NCBI RefSeq assembly: GCF_001589285.1
Contig: NZ_JEMA01000264.1
Coordinates: 1-64,000 of the forward strand
DNA: 64,000 nucleotides
Reading direction: 5' to 3'
Origin: Sorangium cellulosum
GTDB taxonomy: Bacteria > Myxococcota_A > Polyangia > Polyangiales > Polyangiaceae
In this document: positions 1 through 8,000 of the stretch, in pieces
Numbering within the stretch: the first letter of the stretch is position 1
Layout: every line of letters begins with the position of its first letter
Notes under the pieces: model-generated
The model's input: the letters and a program-made list of their open reading frames with translations, nothing else
Told to the model about the DNA's origin: nothing
Databases searched by the model: none
Program-made: the position numbers and the translations under genes

Positions 1-243
1 CGGGAAGTGGCTGCCCCGCGCGGGGGCCGGCGCGTGCTGCGGGGGCGGGAGCGTGCTGCCGCCGCGGTTCGAAGGCGGCGCCGGCGGCAGGCAGCTGCTG
101 TTGCTGCGCGGCGGGTGCGGCGCCGGCGGCAGGCAGCTGCTGTTGCTGCGCGGCGGGCTCGGATCCGGCGAGCTCCCTCGCGACGGCACGGGGCTCATCG
201 GTGCCTTCTTGTGCGCGTCCTTGTCGGAGGGTGATCGGCTCAT
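1..243 (-). CDS. Partial gene: N-terminus of a Pro/Ser-rich protein (runs off the left edge)
   Basis: An open frame starts at the ATG whose complement is 241-243 and runs without a stop for 81 codons to the window edge. It begins MSRSPSDKDAHKKAPMSPVP and continues as Pro/Ser-rich sequence with a 14-residue unit (core SNSSCLPPAP) present twice. A GGAG lies just upstream of the ATG, a little close for an ideal ribosome-binding site. Codon use is GC3-rich like the neighbours. Such Pro-rich low-complexity N-termini are common linkers in myxobacterial surface or signalling proteins, but no domain is visible in this part, so no function is assigned. The other strand also has short open frames here; I prefer minus because its composition is that of a plausible protein. 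Confidence 0.5.
   Translation of the reverse strand, partial: MSRSPSDKDAHKKAPMSPVPSRGSSPDPSPPRSNSSCLPPAPHPPRSNSSCLPPAPPSNRGGSTLPPPQHAPAPARGSHFP
77..157. repeat. Two-copy 42-bp tandem repeat
   Basis: Positions 77-118 and 119-157 are near-identical (period 42, a multiple of 3). The repeat preserves the minus-strand frame, giving a duplicated 14-residue Pro/Ser segment in the partial gene at the left edge. In-frame periodicity supports coding on the minus strand. Confidence 0.75.
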
Positions 244-1001
244 AGCTCCGGCGATTCTACGCGTCCGGGCGTCCGGGCGACGACGGATGACACCGCTGCT
301 TCACTTTTTATCGCACCCCGACGCCCGATCCACGGCGGGTGGATTTCGTCGGCCGGCGTTCCTGCGACCCCGAGAGCGTCCAGGCCGTCCTGGTGAACGG
401 TTTCAGTGAGCCGGCATCCCGGACGAGAGACTGTATCTCCCGCCAGGAACCAGCCCGTTTGTCGCATCGCGTGATCCGGGGGCGCGCCGGCTACCCGACA
501 TGCGCGGCGAAGCCCCGCTGCCCGAGGGCGATTGTCGAGGACAAATGAAACACATTTTTTGAAGGCGATCGTCACTCGGCCTCCCGAGGGCCTCGCCGGC
601 GGGCGCCTCGCGGCGCTCGTGGTGGTGTCCGAGGCGCCCGTCGTGAGGGGCCGGCTGACGGCGGCCACGAGAGGGACAGCCGCGGCCTCGCCAGGCGACG
701 TGGCCCACATGCGGACCCACTCCAGCGCTCCGGAGCGGCGGCCCGTCGTCGCGCGTGTGGGCAGTCGAGCGCGGCCGTGGCAGCCGCGCGCCGCCCCGGC
801 GAGCTCATCCCACCCGGCGCGCCGGAAGCTGCGGCGGATCGCGCGCCGGGCGCACGACAAGCATGCTTGTCTCCGGCTTCCCCACCTGATCATCGGGCGG
901 CGCACATGCGCGCGCTGGAGGAAAGGCAGCTCGCCAAATTAATCCGATCGCGCCCGCGCTTCGTGGAGTAGCATCGCTCAACTCGTCGACGAAGGGGCAA
1001 C
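244..1001. other. Intergenic region without a recognisable gene
   Basis: About 760 bases between the divergent Pro-rich gene and speD. Several short open frames exist on both strands, but none has a convincing ribosome-binding site or recognisable protein composition. Presumably it holds the two divergent promoters. No RNA gene or clear palindrome was seen. Confidence 0.5.
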
Positions 1002-1901
1002 ATGCACAAGGCGCGCAAGAACCTCACCCATTTCACGATGGACGGCTTTCACGGCTTCCGGAGCCGTTTTGATGACGTGAAGCTGGCTCAAGAGCTTCTG
1101 GAGGAGGTGCCCGGCGTGCTCCGGCTGAAGCCGGTGATGCCTCCGTTCATCCTCCCCTACTACAACGGCGTGGTGGCCGAGGACTGCGGCATCAGCGCCT
1201 TCGTGCTGCTGCTCGGCGGCCACCTCACCATCCACACCTTCAGCTTCCGCGAGTGCTTCTTCGCCGATCTCGTGTACCCGGGGGCGTTCGATTCGCAGCG
1301 CGTCCAGATGATGCTCCAGACGACGCTGCCGTGCCGCAGCGTGTTCACGCAGACGGTCGATCGCGGCGAGGGGGGCGACCTGCAGGAGCGCAGGGGGCAC
1401 GAGGTGGTGAGCCCGGACGCCGACTTCGGCCCTCACCTCTTCCTGCAGTTCAGCCCGTACCGCGGGCCGACCTCGCTCGACACGCTCTTCGACATCTTCG
1501 ACAGCCTGCCCGCGAAGATCGGGATGACCCCGATCATGCGCCCCTTCGTGGTGAAGACGGCGACGCGCGATGGGACCCCGGTGATCAGCGCCATGGTGAT
1601 GATCGCGGAGTCGCACATCACGCTGCACATCTTCCCCGACAGCGAAGAGGCGTTCTTCGATCTCTTCAGCTGCAAGTTCTTCGACGTGGAGCCGGTCGTG
1701 CGCGTGCTCGCGGAGCAGTTCGGCGGCAACGTGACCGACCAGGTGCTCGTCCCGCGCGGCCAGCGCTACCTGCAGCTCCGGACCGAGCGCCCGCACGTGA
1801 TGAGCCACGTGAACCAGTGGCTCGCGGCCTCGCACCCCGGCGTCTACGCGCGCATGCCGGGCGACGGGGGCCCGCTCGGGCCGAAGAGCTCGAAGGGCTG
1901 A
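1002..1901 (+). CDS. speD: S-adenosylmethionine decarboxylase-like protein with duplicated SpeD domain
   Basis: Members of this pyruvoyl-enzyme family decarboxylate S-adenosylmethionine to provide aminopropyl groups for spermidine synthesis. The 299-residue product carries two SpeD-like halves. The C-terminal half (about 157-265) has the canonical self-cleavage motif ESHITLH: Glu203-Ser204 is the predicted processing site, His209 lies at +5 and Cys224 at +20 from the serine, matching the Ser/His/Cys spacing of class 1B bacterial enzymes such as that of Thermotoga. The N-terminal half (about 24-112) aligns to it (GGHLTIH...FFADL), but Gly73 replaces the serine and Pro93 the cysteine, so it cannot be processed. 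Bacterial SpeD is usually one domain of about 120-130 residues acting as a dimer, so this is about twice the normal length. The start follows GAAGGGG. No spermidine synthase gene is adjacent. Some SpeD homologues have changed substrate (arginine or ornithine), so the substrate is inferred. Confidence 0.85.
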   Translation: MHKARKNLTHFTMDGFHGFRSRFDDVKLAQELLEEVPGVLRLKPVMPPFILPYYNGVVAEDCGISAFVLLLGGHLTIHTFSFRECFFADLVYPGAFDSQRVQMMLQTTLPCRSVFTQTVDRGEGGDLQERRGHEVVSPDADFGPHLFLQFSPYRGPTSLDTLFDIFDSLPAKIGMTPIMRPFVVKTATRDGTPVISAMVMIAESHITLHIFPDSEEAFFDLFSCKFFDVEPVVRVLAEQFGGNVTDQVLVPRGQRYLQLRTERPHVMSHVNQWLAASHPGVYARMPGDGGPLGPKSSKG

Positions 1902-1910
1902 GGTCGAGGC

Positions 1911-1993
1911 GCGCCGCCGCCGGCGGCGCGGCCTTCACGAACGCCGAGACAGAAGGGCCGAGCTCGCGCGCGGCGCCGCCGGCGGCGCCGCGC
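1911..1993. terminator. Two GC-rich hairpins between convergent genes
   Basis: Positions 1911-1929 form an 8-bp stem (GCGCCGCC/GGCGGCGC) with a 3-base loop. Positions 1968-1993 are a perfect 26-bp palindrome ending directly at the stop codon of the minus-strand phosphoesterase. The location between convergent stops suggests bidirectional termination, although neither hairpin has a T-tract. Confidence 0.45.
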
Positions 1994-2893
1994 TCACAGG
2001 TACCTGTAGTTCGACCTCGTGTACTCGCCCAGCCACGGGGCGTCGAGGAGCGCAAAGGAGCTCTCCTCGGGCCCGGCCCATCGGAGGATCCCGATGCACC
2101 CTGGGTTGAGCCGGTGCGGCTTCAGAAAGCTGACGGCGTTGAGCTGGTAGCTCTGCGTGTCGCCGGTCGCGGCGAGCGGCTGTCCCGGCTCGTGGTAATG
2201 CCCGGCGAAATGATACCTCGGCCGGAGATCGCGGAGCAGATCGAGCACGTCGCGTGAGCCGCCGTCGTCATAGCGGGGGTGGATGGCGGCGGCGGCGCCG
2301 TGCGGCGGCTCGTGCGAGAGGAGCACGTCGATGCGCTCCCCGCGGGAGCGAAGCTTGCGGACCTCGGCCGCTGTGTAGTGCTCCGAGACGGGATCCCGGC
2401 CGGGCCGCCCGCCGTCGGAGATGCCGCCCAGCCCGCCGATCGTGATCCGGTGCGGGCCGCGGCCGAAGGTGAACCGGCCGCCGTTCGGGAGATAGAGGAT
2501 CTTCTCGCGCGCGTCGACAGGCACCGGCGCGTCGGACCCGGCGCCCGCCTCGTCGAGGAACTCGAAGTCTTCGTGATTGCCCCTGATGAACACCGTATCA
2601 GCGGCTATCCGTCGATCCGCCGGCGCGTCGGGCCCGAAGAACGCGTCGGGCTCCGGGCCGCCCTCGTGATAGACGGCGAACCCCAGCTCGTCGGGGTCGC
2701 TCTCCGCGAACCGCTTCGTGGCGCGGTCGAGCCGGAACGGGGGAGGGAACGCGCCGAGATCGCCGACCTGGAGGATCAGATCGAGCGCGCGGCCGGTCTC
2801 CCGCTGCCAGCGCCCGAGCAGCCGATAGGCGAGCGTGAGGTGGCCGTGAACATCGCCGAGCACGGCGATCTCGAGGGGGGCGTCCGGCGTCAT
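1994..2893 (-). CDS. Calcineurin-like metallophosphoesterase
   Basis: Member of the binuclear-metal phosphoesterase superfamily, which hydrolyses phosphomonoesters or diesters. All signature blocks are visible in order: GDVHGH (residues 13-18, metal ligands D and H), QVGDLG, RGNHEDF, LSHEPPHG and GHYHEPG near residue 230. The product is about 299 residues with no signal peptide or membrane segment, so it is likely cytoplasmic. I chose the ATG at 2893, which gives MTPDAPLEIAVLGDVHGH; an in-frame ATG lies five codons upstream and the frame is open to 2974, and no start has a strong ribosome-binding site. Its substrate cannot be told from sequence; it could be a nucleotidase, a cyclic-nucleotide or dinucleotide phosphatase, or an orphan protein phosphatase. 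Confidence 0.85.
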   Translation of the reverse strand: MTPDAPLEIAVLGDVHGHLTLAYRLLGRWQRETGRALDLILQVGDLGAFPPPFRLDRATKRFAESDPDELGFAVYHEGGPEPDAFFGPDAPADRRIAADTVFIRGNHEDFEFLDEAGAGSDAPVPVDAREKILYLPNGGRFTFGRGPHRITIGGLGGISDGGRPGRDPVSEHYTAAEVRKLRSRGERIDVLLSHEPPHGAAAAIHPRYDDGGSRDVLDLLRDLRPRYHFAGHYHEPGQPLAATGDTQSYQLNAVSFLKPHRLNPGCIGILRWAGPEESSFALLDAPWLGEYTRSNYRYL

Positions 2894-3302
2894 GAGGGCG
2901 CGGAGCATAGCGCCGCGTGCGCCGGCCGGCATCGGGGACTCCCGCATCGAGCCGGTCGAGCAGCAGCACTGCATTGCTGTTCGTCGACGCGCACCGCGAT
3001 TGCCCGCGCGCGGCGGGCGCGGACTCGATGGAGCGATCGGTGCGCTCCTGTGCGCTCATCTGCCGACACGAGCGCCTGTGCGACGTCCGTCCATGTCGCC
3101 AGGAGACCCGGTTGTGATGGCTTGAAATCGACGCGGTCCCGCGCGGTGCGGTCAGCGGCGTCGAGGTGATGGATGAGGGGCGGAAGAGCGCGTGTTCCTC
3201 TTGCGGAGTCAATGGATGAGGCGTACTGATCTATGACGCGAGTTTCGGCTGGAGCTGACAGACACACCGGCTCGGGCCTCTTCAAGAAGGAGTAGCAGAG
3301 GT
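2894..3302. other. Intergenic region, probable divergent promoters
   Basis: About 410 bases between the divergent phosphoesterase and kinase genes. No gene, RNA or strong repeat is visible. A GAAGGAG about 10 bases before the kinase start is its likely ribosome-binding site. Confidence 0.5.
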
Positions 3303-4796
3303 ATGCCCCTGCACACGGGACAGATGGTGACCCCTGCGCTGCGGCTCGTTCGCATCCTGCGGCGGGGCGGGATGGGGAGCATCTGGGTCGCCGATCGCCT
3401 GCCGCTCAAATCGCAGGTGGCCGTCAAGTTCATGTCGCCCGAGCTCGCGGACGACGCGGGGTACGTGGAGCGGTTCCGGCGGGAGGCGGTCGCCGCGGCC
3501 CAGATCACGAGCCCGCACGTCACGCAGGTCCTCGATCATGGGCTGACCGCCGAGGGCATGCCGTACATCGCGATGGAGCTGCTCCGCGGCGAGGACCTCA
3601 GGGCCCGCATCCGGCGCCTTGGGAGGCTGCCGCTCGGCGAGGTGGCCCGCATCGTGGCGCAGACGGCGAAGGCGCTCGGGCAGGCGCACCGGCTCGGCAT
3701 CGTCCACCGGGACATCAAGCCGGACAACCTGTTCCTGACCGAGGTGGACGGCGAGACCTTCGTCAAGGTGCTCGACTTCGGTATCGCCCGGCGAGCCCGG
3801 GACATGCGCGTCACCTCGACGGGGAGCGTCGTCGGGACGCCGCTCTACATGAGCCCGGAGCAGCTCACCTGCTCGAAGGATCTCGATCTCCGCGCGGACC
3901 TCTGGGCGCTCGGCGTCGTCGCCTACCACGCGATCACCGGGCGAGTCCCGTTCTTCGCGGAGACGATCGTCGGGCTCACGCTCACCGTGCACGCCGGCCA
4001 GTTCACGCCGCCGAGCGCGCTCCGGCCCGAGGCGCCGCCGGCGCTCGACGACTGGATGCGGCGGGCGTTGCAGCTCGACCCGAACGCGCGCTTCGGGTCC
4101 GCCAGGGAGATGGCCGAGGCGCTGGAGCGGGCGCTCTCGTCGCGCCGGAGGAGCGCCGGGCCGCAGGGCACGGCGACCCAGGACACGGGCGCGGAGGCCC
4201 CGGTGCAGGCGCCTGTCGCGAGCGCGCAGGACACAGCGGTCACCCTGCGCCACCCCGCGCCGGCGCGGCTGCCGATGCCGCTCGCGGACACCGATCCGTG
4301 CGAGGGCGACGCCCCCGAGCGCACGACGACGGTGATGATGACGACCTCGAGCCGCAAGAAGAAGCGGCCTGCGGCGCGGATCGCCACGGTCGCCGCCCTC
4401 GGCGCCATGCTCGCCGGCGCCGGCGTGTACATGGCGGCCCGGCACGTCGCGACAAGCACCGAAGGCGCCGCGCTCGCCGCCGACAGCGCCGCGCTCGCCG
4501 CCGTCGCCGTCGCCACCCGCAGCGCCGGCTTGCCGGGCACCGCCGAGGCGACGCTCCTCGCCAGCGTCGTGGACGCGCCGCGGCCGCTGCTCGCGCCGGG
4601 GCCCCCGGAGCCGGCCGAGATCCCCGCGACACGGCCCGATCCGGCGCCGTCGACCGAGAAGGCGCGGCCGGCCCCGAAGAAGCCGACAGCGCGCCCCACG
4701 CGCTCCCCCGGGCGGACCAAGCCCGCCCCGTCGGCCGGAAGGGTCACCCGGCGCATCAAGCCCTTTCCTCGTCACGACATCGCCATGCACCGGTGA
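3303..4796 (+). CDS. Membrane-anchored eukaryote-like Ser/Thr protein kinase
   Basis: A Hanks-type kinase domain occupies about residues 14-280: glycine-rich loop GGMGSIW, Lys42 in VAVK, Glu61 in helix C, catalytic loop HRDIKPDN (Asp137), DFG (Asp158-Gly160) and the SPEQ activation-segment end. All catalytic residues are present, so it should be active. A Pro/Ala-rich linker leads to one transmembrane segment (about 358-378). The final 115 residues are Ala/Pro/Lys-rich low complexity, predicted to lie outside the membrane, with no PASTA or other sensor domain. Myxobacteria carry large families of such kinases in developmental and stress signalling. No phosphatase or FHA partner is adjacent. 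The start follows GAAGGAG. Confidence 0.93.
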   Translation: MPLHTGQMVTPALRLVRILRRGGMGSIWVADRLPLKSQVAVKFMSPELADDAGYVERFRREAVAAAQITSPHVTQVLDHGLTAEGMPYIAMELLRGEDLRARIRRLGRLPLGEVARIVAQTAKALGQAHRLGIVHRDIKPDNLFLTEVDGETFVKVLDFGIARRARDMRVTSTGSVVGTPLYMSPEQLTCSKDLDLRADLWALGVVAYHAITGRVPFFAETIVGLTLTVHAGQFTPPSALRPEAPPALDDWMRRALQLDPNARFGSAREMAEALERALSSRRRSAGPQGTATQDTGAEAPVQAPVASAQDTAVTLRHPAPARLPMPLADTDPCEGDAPERTTTVMMTTSSRKKKRPAARIATVAALGAMLAGAGVYMAARHVATSTEGAALAADSAALAAVAVATRSAGLPGTAEATLLASVVDAPRPLLAPGPPEPAEIPATRPDPAPSTEKARPAPKKPTARPTRSPGRTKPAPSAGRVTRRIKPFPRHDIAMHR

Positions 4797-4903
4797 GGCC
4801 GCCTCGGCCTTCTCCGGCGCACGACGTCCGCCTACGGCGGTGATGCGCGCCCCGGCATGGCCGGTATGCCTCTCGCCGACGTCACGCCTCCGCGGCCCAG
4901 CCC

Positions 4904-5713
4904 TCAGCGTTGCGTCGCCGCGCGCAGGGCCTCCGCGGTCGCCTGATCCGCGGGGAAGAACGACTCGACAGCGAGCTCGGACAGGGTGACGTCGACCGGC
5001 GTGCCGAAGACCATCGTCGTGCTGAGGAAGCTCAGGGTGCGGTCCTCCGCCCGGAGCCGGAGCGGCACGGCGATGACAGCGGCGCTGGGCTCGCGCGCGG
5101 GCTCCGGGCGCCGCGCCCCTCCCGGCGCCGGCGACGGATAGCCGCTGAGCTCCTTGAGGAGCTTCACGAGGACGGGGTCGGCGCTCACCTCGATCTGGCG
5201 GCGCAGGCGGGCGAGGAGGTGAGCGCGCCACTCGGGCGCGTTCTCGATGCGCGGCGCGAGGCCGTCGGGGTGGAGGCTCAGGCGCAGCACGTTGATCGGC
5301 GGGCGGAGGAGGGGAGGGGCGGCGCCGACGAGGAGCGGGGCGACGGCTGTGTTCGCGGCGACGAGGGTCCAGTGCCTGTCGATGGCGAGCGCCGGATACG
5401 GCGCGTGGCCGGCGAGCACGAGATCGATCGCCTTGCGCGCCGCCGTGAGCGCGGGATCGTCGAGGCTGCGCTCGGGATAGAGCGGCGCATACCCCGCCGC
5501 CACGAGGAGCTGGTTGCGGTCGCGCAAGGGCACGTCGAGGCGCTCCGCCAGGTGGAGCACCATCTCGCGGCTCGGCTGCGCGCGGCCGGTCTCCAGGAAG
5601 CTCAGGTGGCGCGTCGAGATGTCGGCCTCGCACGCGAGGTCGAGCTGGGTCATGCGGCGTCGCTGGCGCCACTCGCGCAGGAGTCCCCCGACAGGCGGGT
5701 GTGACGTCATCAT
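4904..5713 (-). CDS. XRE-family regulator with MmyB-like ligand-binding domain
   Basis: The N-terminal 65 residues form an HTH_XRE domain (REWRQRRRMTQLDLACEADI, then STRHLSFLETGRAQPS). The remainder (about 100-265) matches the MmyB-like architecture (PPINVLRLSLHPDGL; TLSFLSTTMVFGTPVDVTLS), a PAS-like fold proposed to bind fatty acids or another small ligand. Such regulators usually repress a divergent oxidoreductase or membrane gene. Here the divergent neighbour at 5911 is a small membrane protein, and a perfect inverted repeat lies between them. Length, 269 residues, is normal for the family. Autoregulation through that site is likely but inferred. Confidence 0.88.
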   Translation of the reverse strand: MMTSHPPVGGLLREWRQRRRMTQLDLACEADISTRHLSFLETGRAQPSREMVLHLAERLDVPLRDRNQLLVAAGYAPLYPERSLDDPALTAARKAIDLVLAGHAPYPALAIDRHWTLVAANTAVAPLLVGAAPPLLRPPINVLRLSLHPDGLAPRIENAPEWRAHLLARLRRQIEVSADPVLVKLLKELSGYPSPAPGGARRPEPAREPSAAVIAVPLRLRAEDRTLSFLSTTMVFGTPVDVTLSELAVESFFPADQATAEALRAATQR

Positions 5714-5750
5714 CGCGCGACGACCTTACCACGCCGGGAAGAGCGACCCA

Positions 5751-5767
5751 TTACCTGGGAGGTAATC
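5751..5767. promoter_or_regulatory. Palindromic operator candidate for the XRE/MmyB regulator
   Basis: ATTACCTGGGAGGTAAT: perfect 6-bp arms (ATTACC/GGTAAT) around a 5-base centre. It sits 38 bases upstream of the regulator start and 144 bases upstream of the divergent membrane-protein start. The position and AT-rich arms in a GC-rich background make it a natural binding site for the regulator at 4904-5713. Confidence 0.6.
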
Positions 5768-5910
5768 GACCCCATGCCCGAGGCCACCCAGGATGGGGCA
5801 TGCGTCAGGGGCGCTGCGGACAGCCGGCGCGAACTCCGCGTCGGCCCTCCCGATCAGGCCCAATCCACCCAGGGGCGATGAGCCCCTGAATGCAACGAAA
5901 GGAGCCCACC

Positions 5911-6309
5911 ATGTCGTTCCTGTCCTCTCCTCTCTTCCTTCGCCGCGCCCTCCTCGCCGACGCCATCGTCAGCGGCGCGACGGGCCTCCTGATGCTCGCG
6001 GGCGCGGCGCCCCTCGCCGGCGTCGTCGGCCTGCCGGAGGCGCTGCTCCGGTGGTCCGGAGCGAGCCTGTTGCCGTTCGCGGCGATCGTCGCGTGGCTCG
6101 GCACGCGCGAGCGTCCGGCGCGGGCCGCCGTCCTCGCCGTCGTCGTCGCGAACGCGCTCTGGGTGATCGACAGCGTGCTCCTCCTGGCGCTCGGCTGGGT
6201 CGAGCCGACGGCGCTCGGCTACGCGTTCGTCGCGGCGCAGGCGCTCGTCGTCGCGCTCTTCGCCGAGGCGCAGGCGCTCGGGCTGCGCCGGGCGCGGATG
6301 GCCGCCTGA
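5911..6309 (+). CDS. Small integral membrane protein (about four transmembrane segments)
   Basis: The 132-residue product is almost entirely hydrophobic, with four predicted helices (around 10-30, 42-62, 72-92 and 98-120) and a basic C-terminus. I chose the ATG at 5911, preceded by AAAGGAG at 6-base spacing; an upstream frame extension has no ribosome-binding site. No catalytic motif is visible. Divergent transcription from an MmyB-like regulator and the palindrome at 5751 suggest that it is the regulated target. The function is unknown; it resembles generic small membrane proteins found beside such regulators. Confidence 0.8.
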   Translation: MSFLSSPLFLRRALLADAIVSGATGLLMLAGAAPLAGVVGLPEALLRWSGASLLPFAAIVAWLGTRERPARAAVLAVVVANALWVIDSVLLLALGWVEPTALGYAFVAAQALVVALFAEAQALGLRRARMAA

Positions 6310-6382
6310 GGGGCGACGGGGCGAGCACGTGGGCAAGCTCGTTGTCGCTGTCGGCTGAGGACGCGGGTCGTCCCGCGGCGCA

Positions 6383-6985
6383 CTACCCCTGCTCGGCCGC
6401 CAGGGCGGCCTGGACCGTCGGGCGGGCGCCGACGCGCTCCCTGTACCGGACGAGGGCGGGCCAGCGATCGAGCTCGATGCCCGCGAACTTCGTCCAGGTG
6501 AGCACGGTGAAGAGGTACGCGTCCGCCACCGTGAACTGGTCGCCCATCAGGAACGCCGCGCCCTCGAGGCGCGGAGCAACGTAATCGAGGCGGCGGCTGA
6601 TCGCTTCCCTGGCCGCGCTCTTCTGCTCGTCCGAGGTCCTCGGCTTGAACAGGGGGGCGAACTGCTTGTGCAGCTCGGTGCTGATGAAGCTCAGCCACTC
6701 CTGGAGACGGTAGCGGCCGAGGGTGCCGGCCGGCGGCGCGAGCCCCGACTCGGGCTTCTGGTCGGCGATGTACTGGACGATCACCGGCCCCTCGGTGAGC
6801 ACCTCGCCGCTCTCGAGCTCGAGCGCGGGGACATAGCCCTTCGGGTTGATCTGGTTGAAATCGGCGCCCGACTTCGTCTGCTTCGTGCCGAGGTGGACCT
6901 GCTCGAGGTCGAACTCCAGGCCCGCCTCGCGCAGCACGATGTGGGGAGAGAGCGAACAGGCACCAGGACTGAAATAGAGCTTCAT
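6383..6985 (-). CDS. Glutathione S-transferase (GstA-like)
   Basis: The 200-residue product begins MKLYFSPGACSLSPHIVLRE, the typical N-terminal thioredoxin fold of bacterial beta-class GSTs, with the catalytic-region residues Ser/Cys at 9-10 and the EVLTEGPVIVQYIAD segment containing the cis-Pro/Glu-Ser-type glutathione-binding loop. The C-terminal half is the all-helical domain (FTVADAYLFTVLTWTKF). The start is the second of two tandem ATGs, which gives GGAGG a spacing of 5. It likely conjugates or reduces electrophiles with glutathione in the cytoplasm. It is monocistronic, about 420 bases from the next minus-strand gene. Confidence 0.92.
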   Translation of the reverse strand: MKLYFSPGACSLSPHIVLREAGLEFDLEQVHLGTKQTKSGADFNQINPKGYVPALELESGEVLTEGPVIVQYIADQKPESGLAPPAGTLGRYRLQEWLSFISTELHKQFAPLFKPRTSDEQKSAAREAISRRLDYVAPRLEGAAFLMGDQFTVADAYLFTVLTWTKFAGIELDRWPALVRYRERVGARPTVQAALAAEQG

Positions 6986-7409
6986 CATGACCTCCAGGGA
7001 CGCTCGGGAGGGGACCTTCCCCGAGAGCGCGGCGTCCGTCAAGGCGTGTCCGGTGGCGGCGGGCGCCGCGCCGGCGAGGGGGCCGGCGGGCTCTACGAGG
7101 CGCCCGCGCTCGCCAGCACGCCGGCGCGCACGCTCGAGGGGGCGCCCTGGCGCTCGCCTCGCGCGCGGCGAGCGCGTATTCGGCGCGCGACGCCTCGATG
7201 TGCGTGCGGACCCTCTGCTTCGTCCGCCATGCGCCGGAGACCGAGCGGACGAAGCACCGGTGAGCGGCGCCGAAGTCGATGCGCGGCGCGGCGAGCGGCG
7301 CGTCCGGGGAGCTCCGCAAATCCTCGGCAGCGATGGCCGGTGACGATCCGTCAGGTGATGAGAGAGGGGGCTCAGGAGATCTCTCACGGCGGCGATGATG
7401 CCGCGCGGG
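6986..7409. other. Intergenic region, nothing recognised
   Basis: About 420 bases upstream of the GST and downstream of the GNAT gene, both on the minus strand. It presumably includes the GST promoter. No coding region with a usable start, and no repeat or palindrome, was identified. Confidence 0.45.
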
Positions 7410-7916
7410 TCAGCGGGGCGGCCTTGCGCTGTCGTGCGGGGCCGTGTCGCTCAGCGGGTCGGCGTAGACTCCCGGCGTGGAGTCCGGGATGAGCGTCGCG
7501 CCGACCGCGTGCGCGTAGAAGCCGGCGGGGCCGACGCCGCCGATGATGCCGTACGCATACCCCATCTGCGCGAGCCCGTGCAGGGAGGCGAGCAGCAGGG
7601 CGTGGCCGACGCCCTTGCCCCGCTCGTGATCGGCCACGCCGGTGGGGCCGAAGAAGCCGCGGCGGGTGCACTCGTAGGCGGAGAAGCCGATCACCTCGCC
7701 TCCGCGGATCGCCAGGTACACGCTGACGGGCTTGTTCGTGTATCCGACGCTGATCTCGTCGGCCCACGCCGTCGTGAAGTGCCGCTCGACGAACCGCCGG
7801 ACGGGCGTGATCTCGTACGGCGCCGCCCGCCGCACCACGACGGAGCTCCGCCGCATGGCCTCGATCACGGGGTCGAGCGGCGGCAGCTTGAGCAAATTGA
7901 CGAGCATGTCGGCCAT
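7410..7916 (-). CDS. GNAT-family N-acetyltransferase
   Basis: 168 residues. The acetyl-CoA-binding motif A is visible as RGKGVGHALL followed by the FYAHAVGA region typical of motif B. The preceding strand GGEVIGFSAYECTRRGFFG fits motif D. No membrane or signal segment is present. The N-terminal 30 residues look like an extra helix. The acceptor substrate cannot be predicted from sequence; the neighbours (GST, Uma2-like protein) give no pathway hint. Confidence 0.85.
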   Translation of the reverse strand: MADMLVNLLKLPPLDPVIEAMRRSSVVVRRAAPYEITPVRRFVERHFTTAWADEISVGYTNKPVSVYLAIRGGEVIGFSAYECTRRGFFGPTGVADHERGKGVGHALLLASLHGLAQMGYAYGIIGGVGPAGFYAHAVGATLIPDSTPGVYADPLSDTAPHDSARPPR

Positions 7917-8000
7917 CGGTCCTCCCGGGCAAGGGCTGGCGCGCCCCGGAAGCGGGCCGCGCTCCGAAGGGATGTCGTACCAGGGCGCGGGGACCGGCCG

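Noticed and set aside
532-942. Possible 136-residue protein upstream of speD
   Set aside because: No ribosome-binding site and atypical composition; region treated as intergenic.
3282-5732. 816-codon minus-strand frame over the kinase and regulator
   Set aside because: Antisense to a well-supported kinase, with low-complexity Arg/Pro composition.
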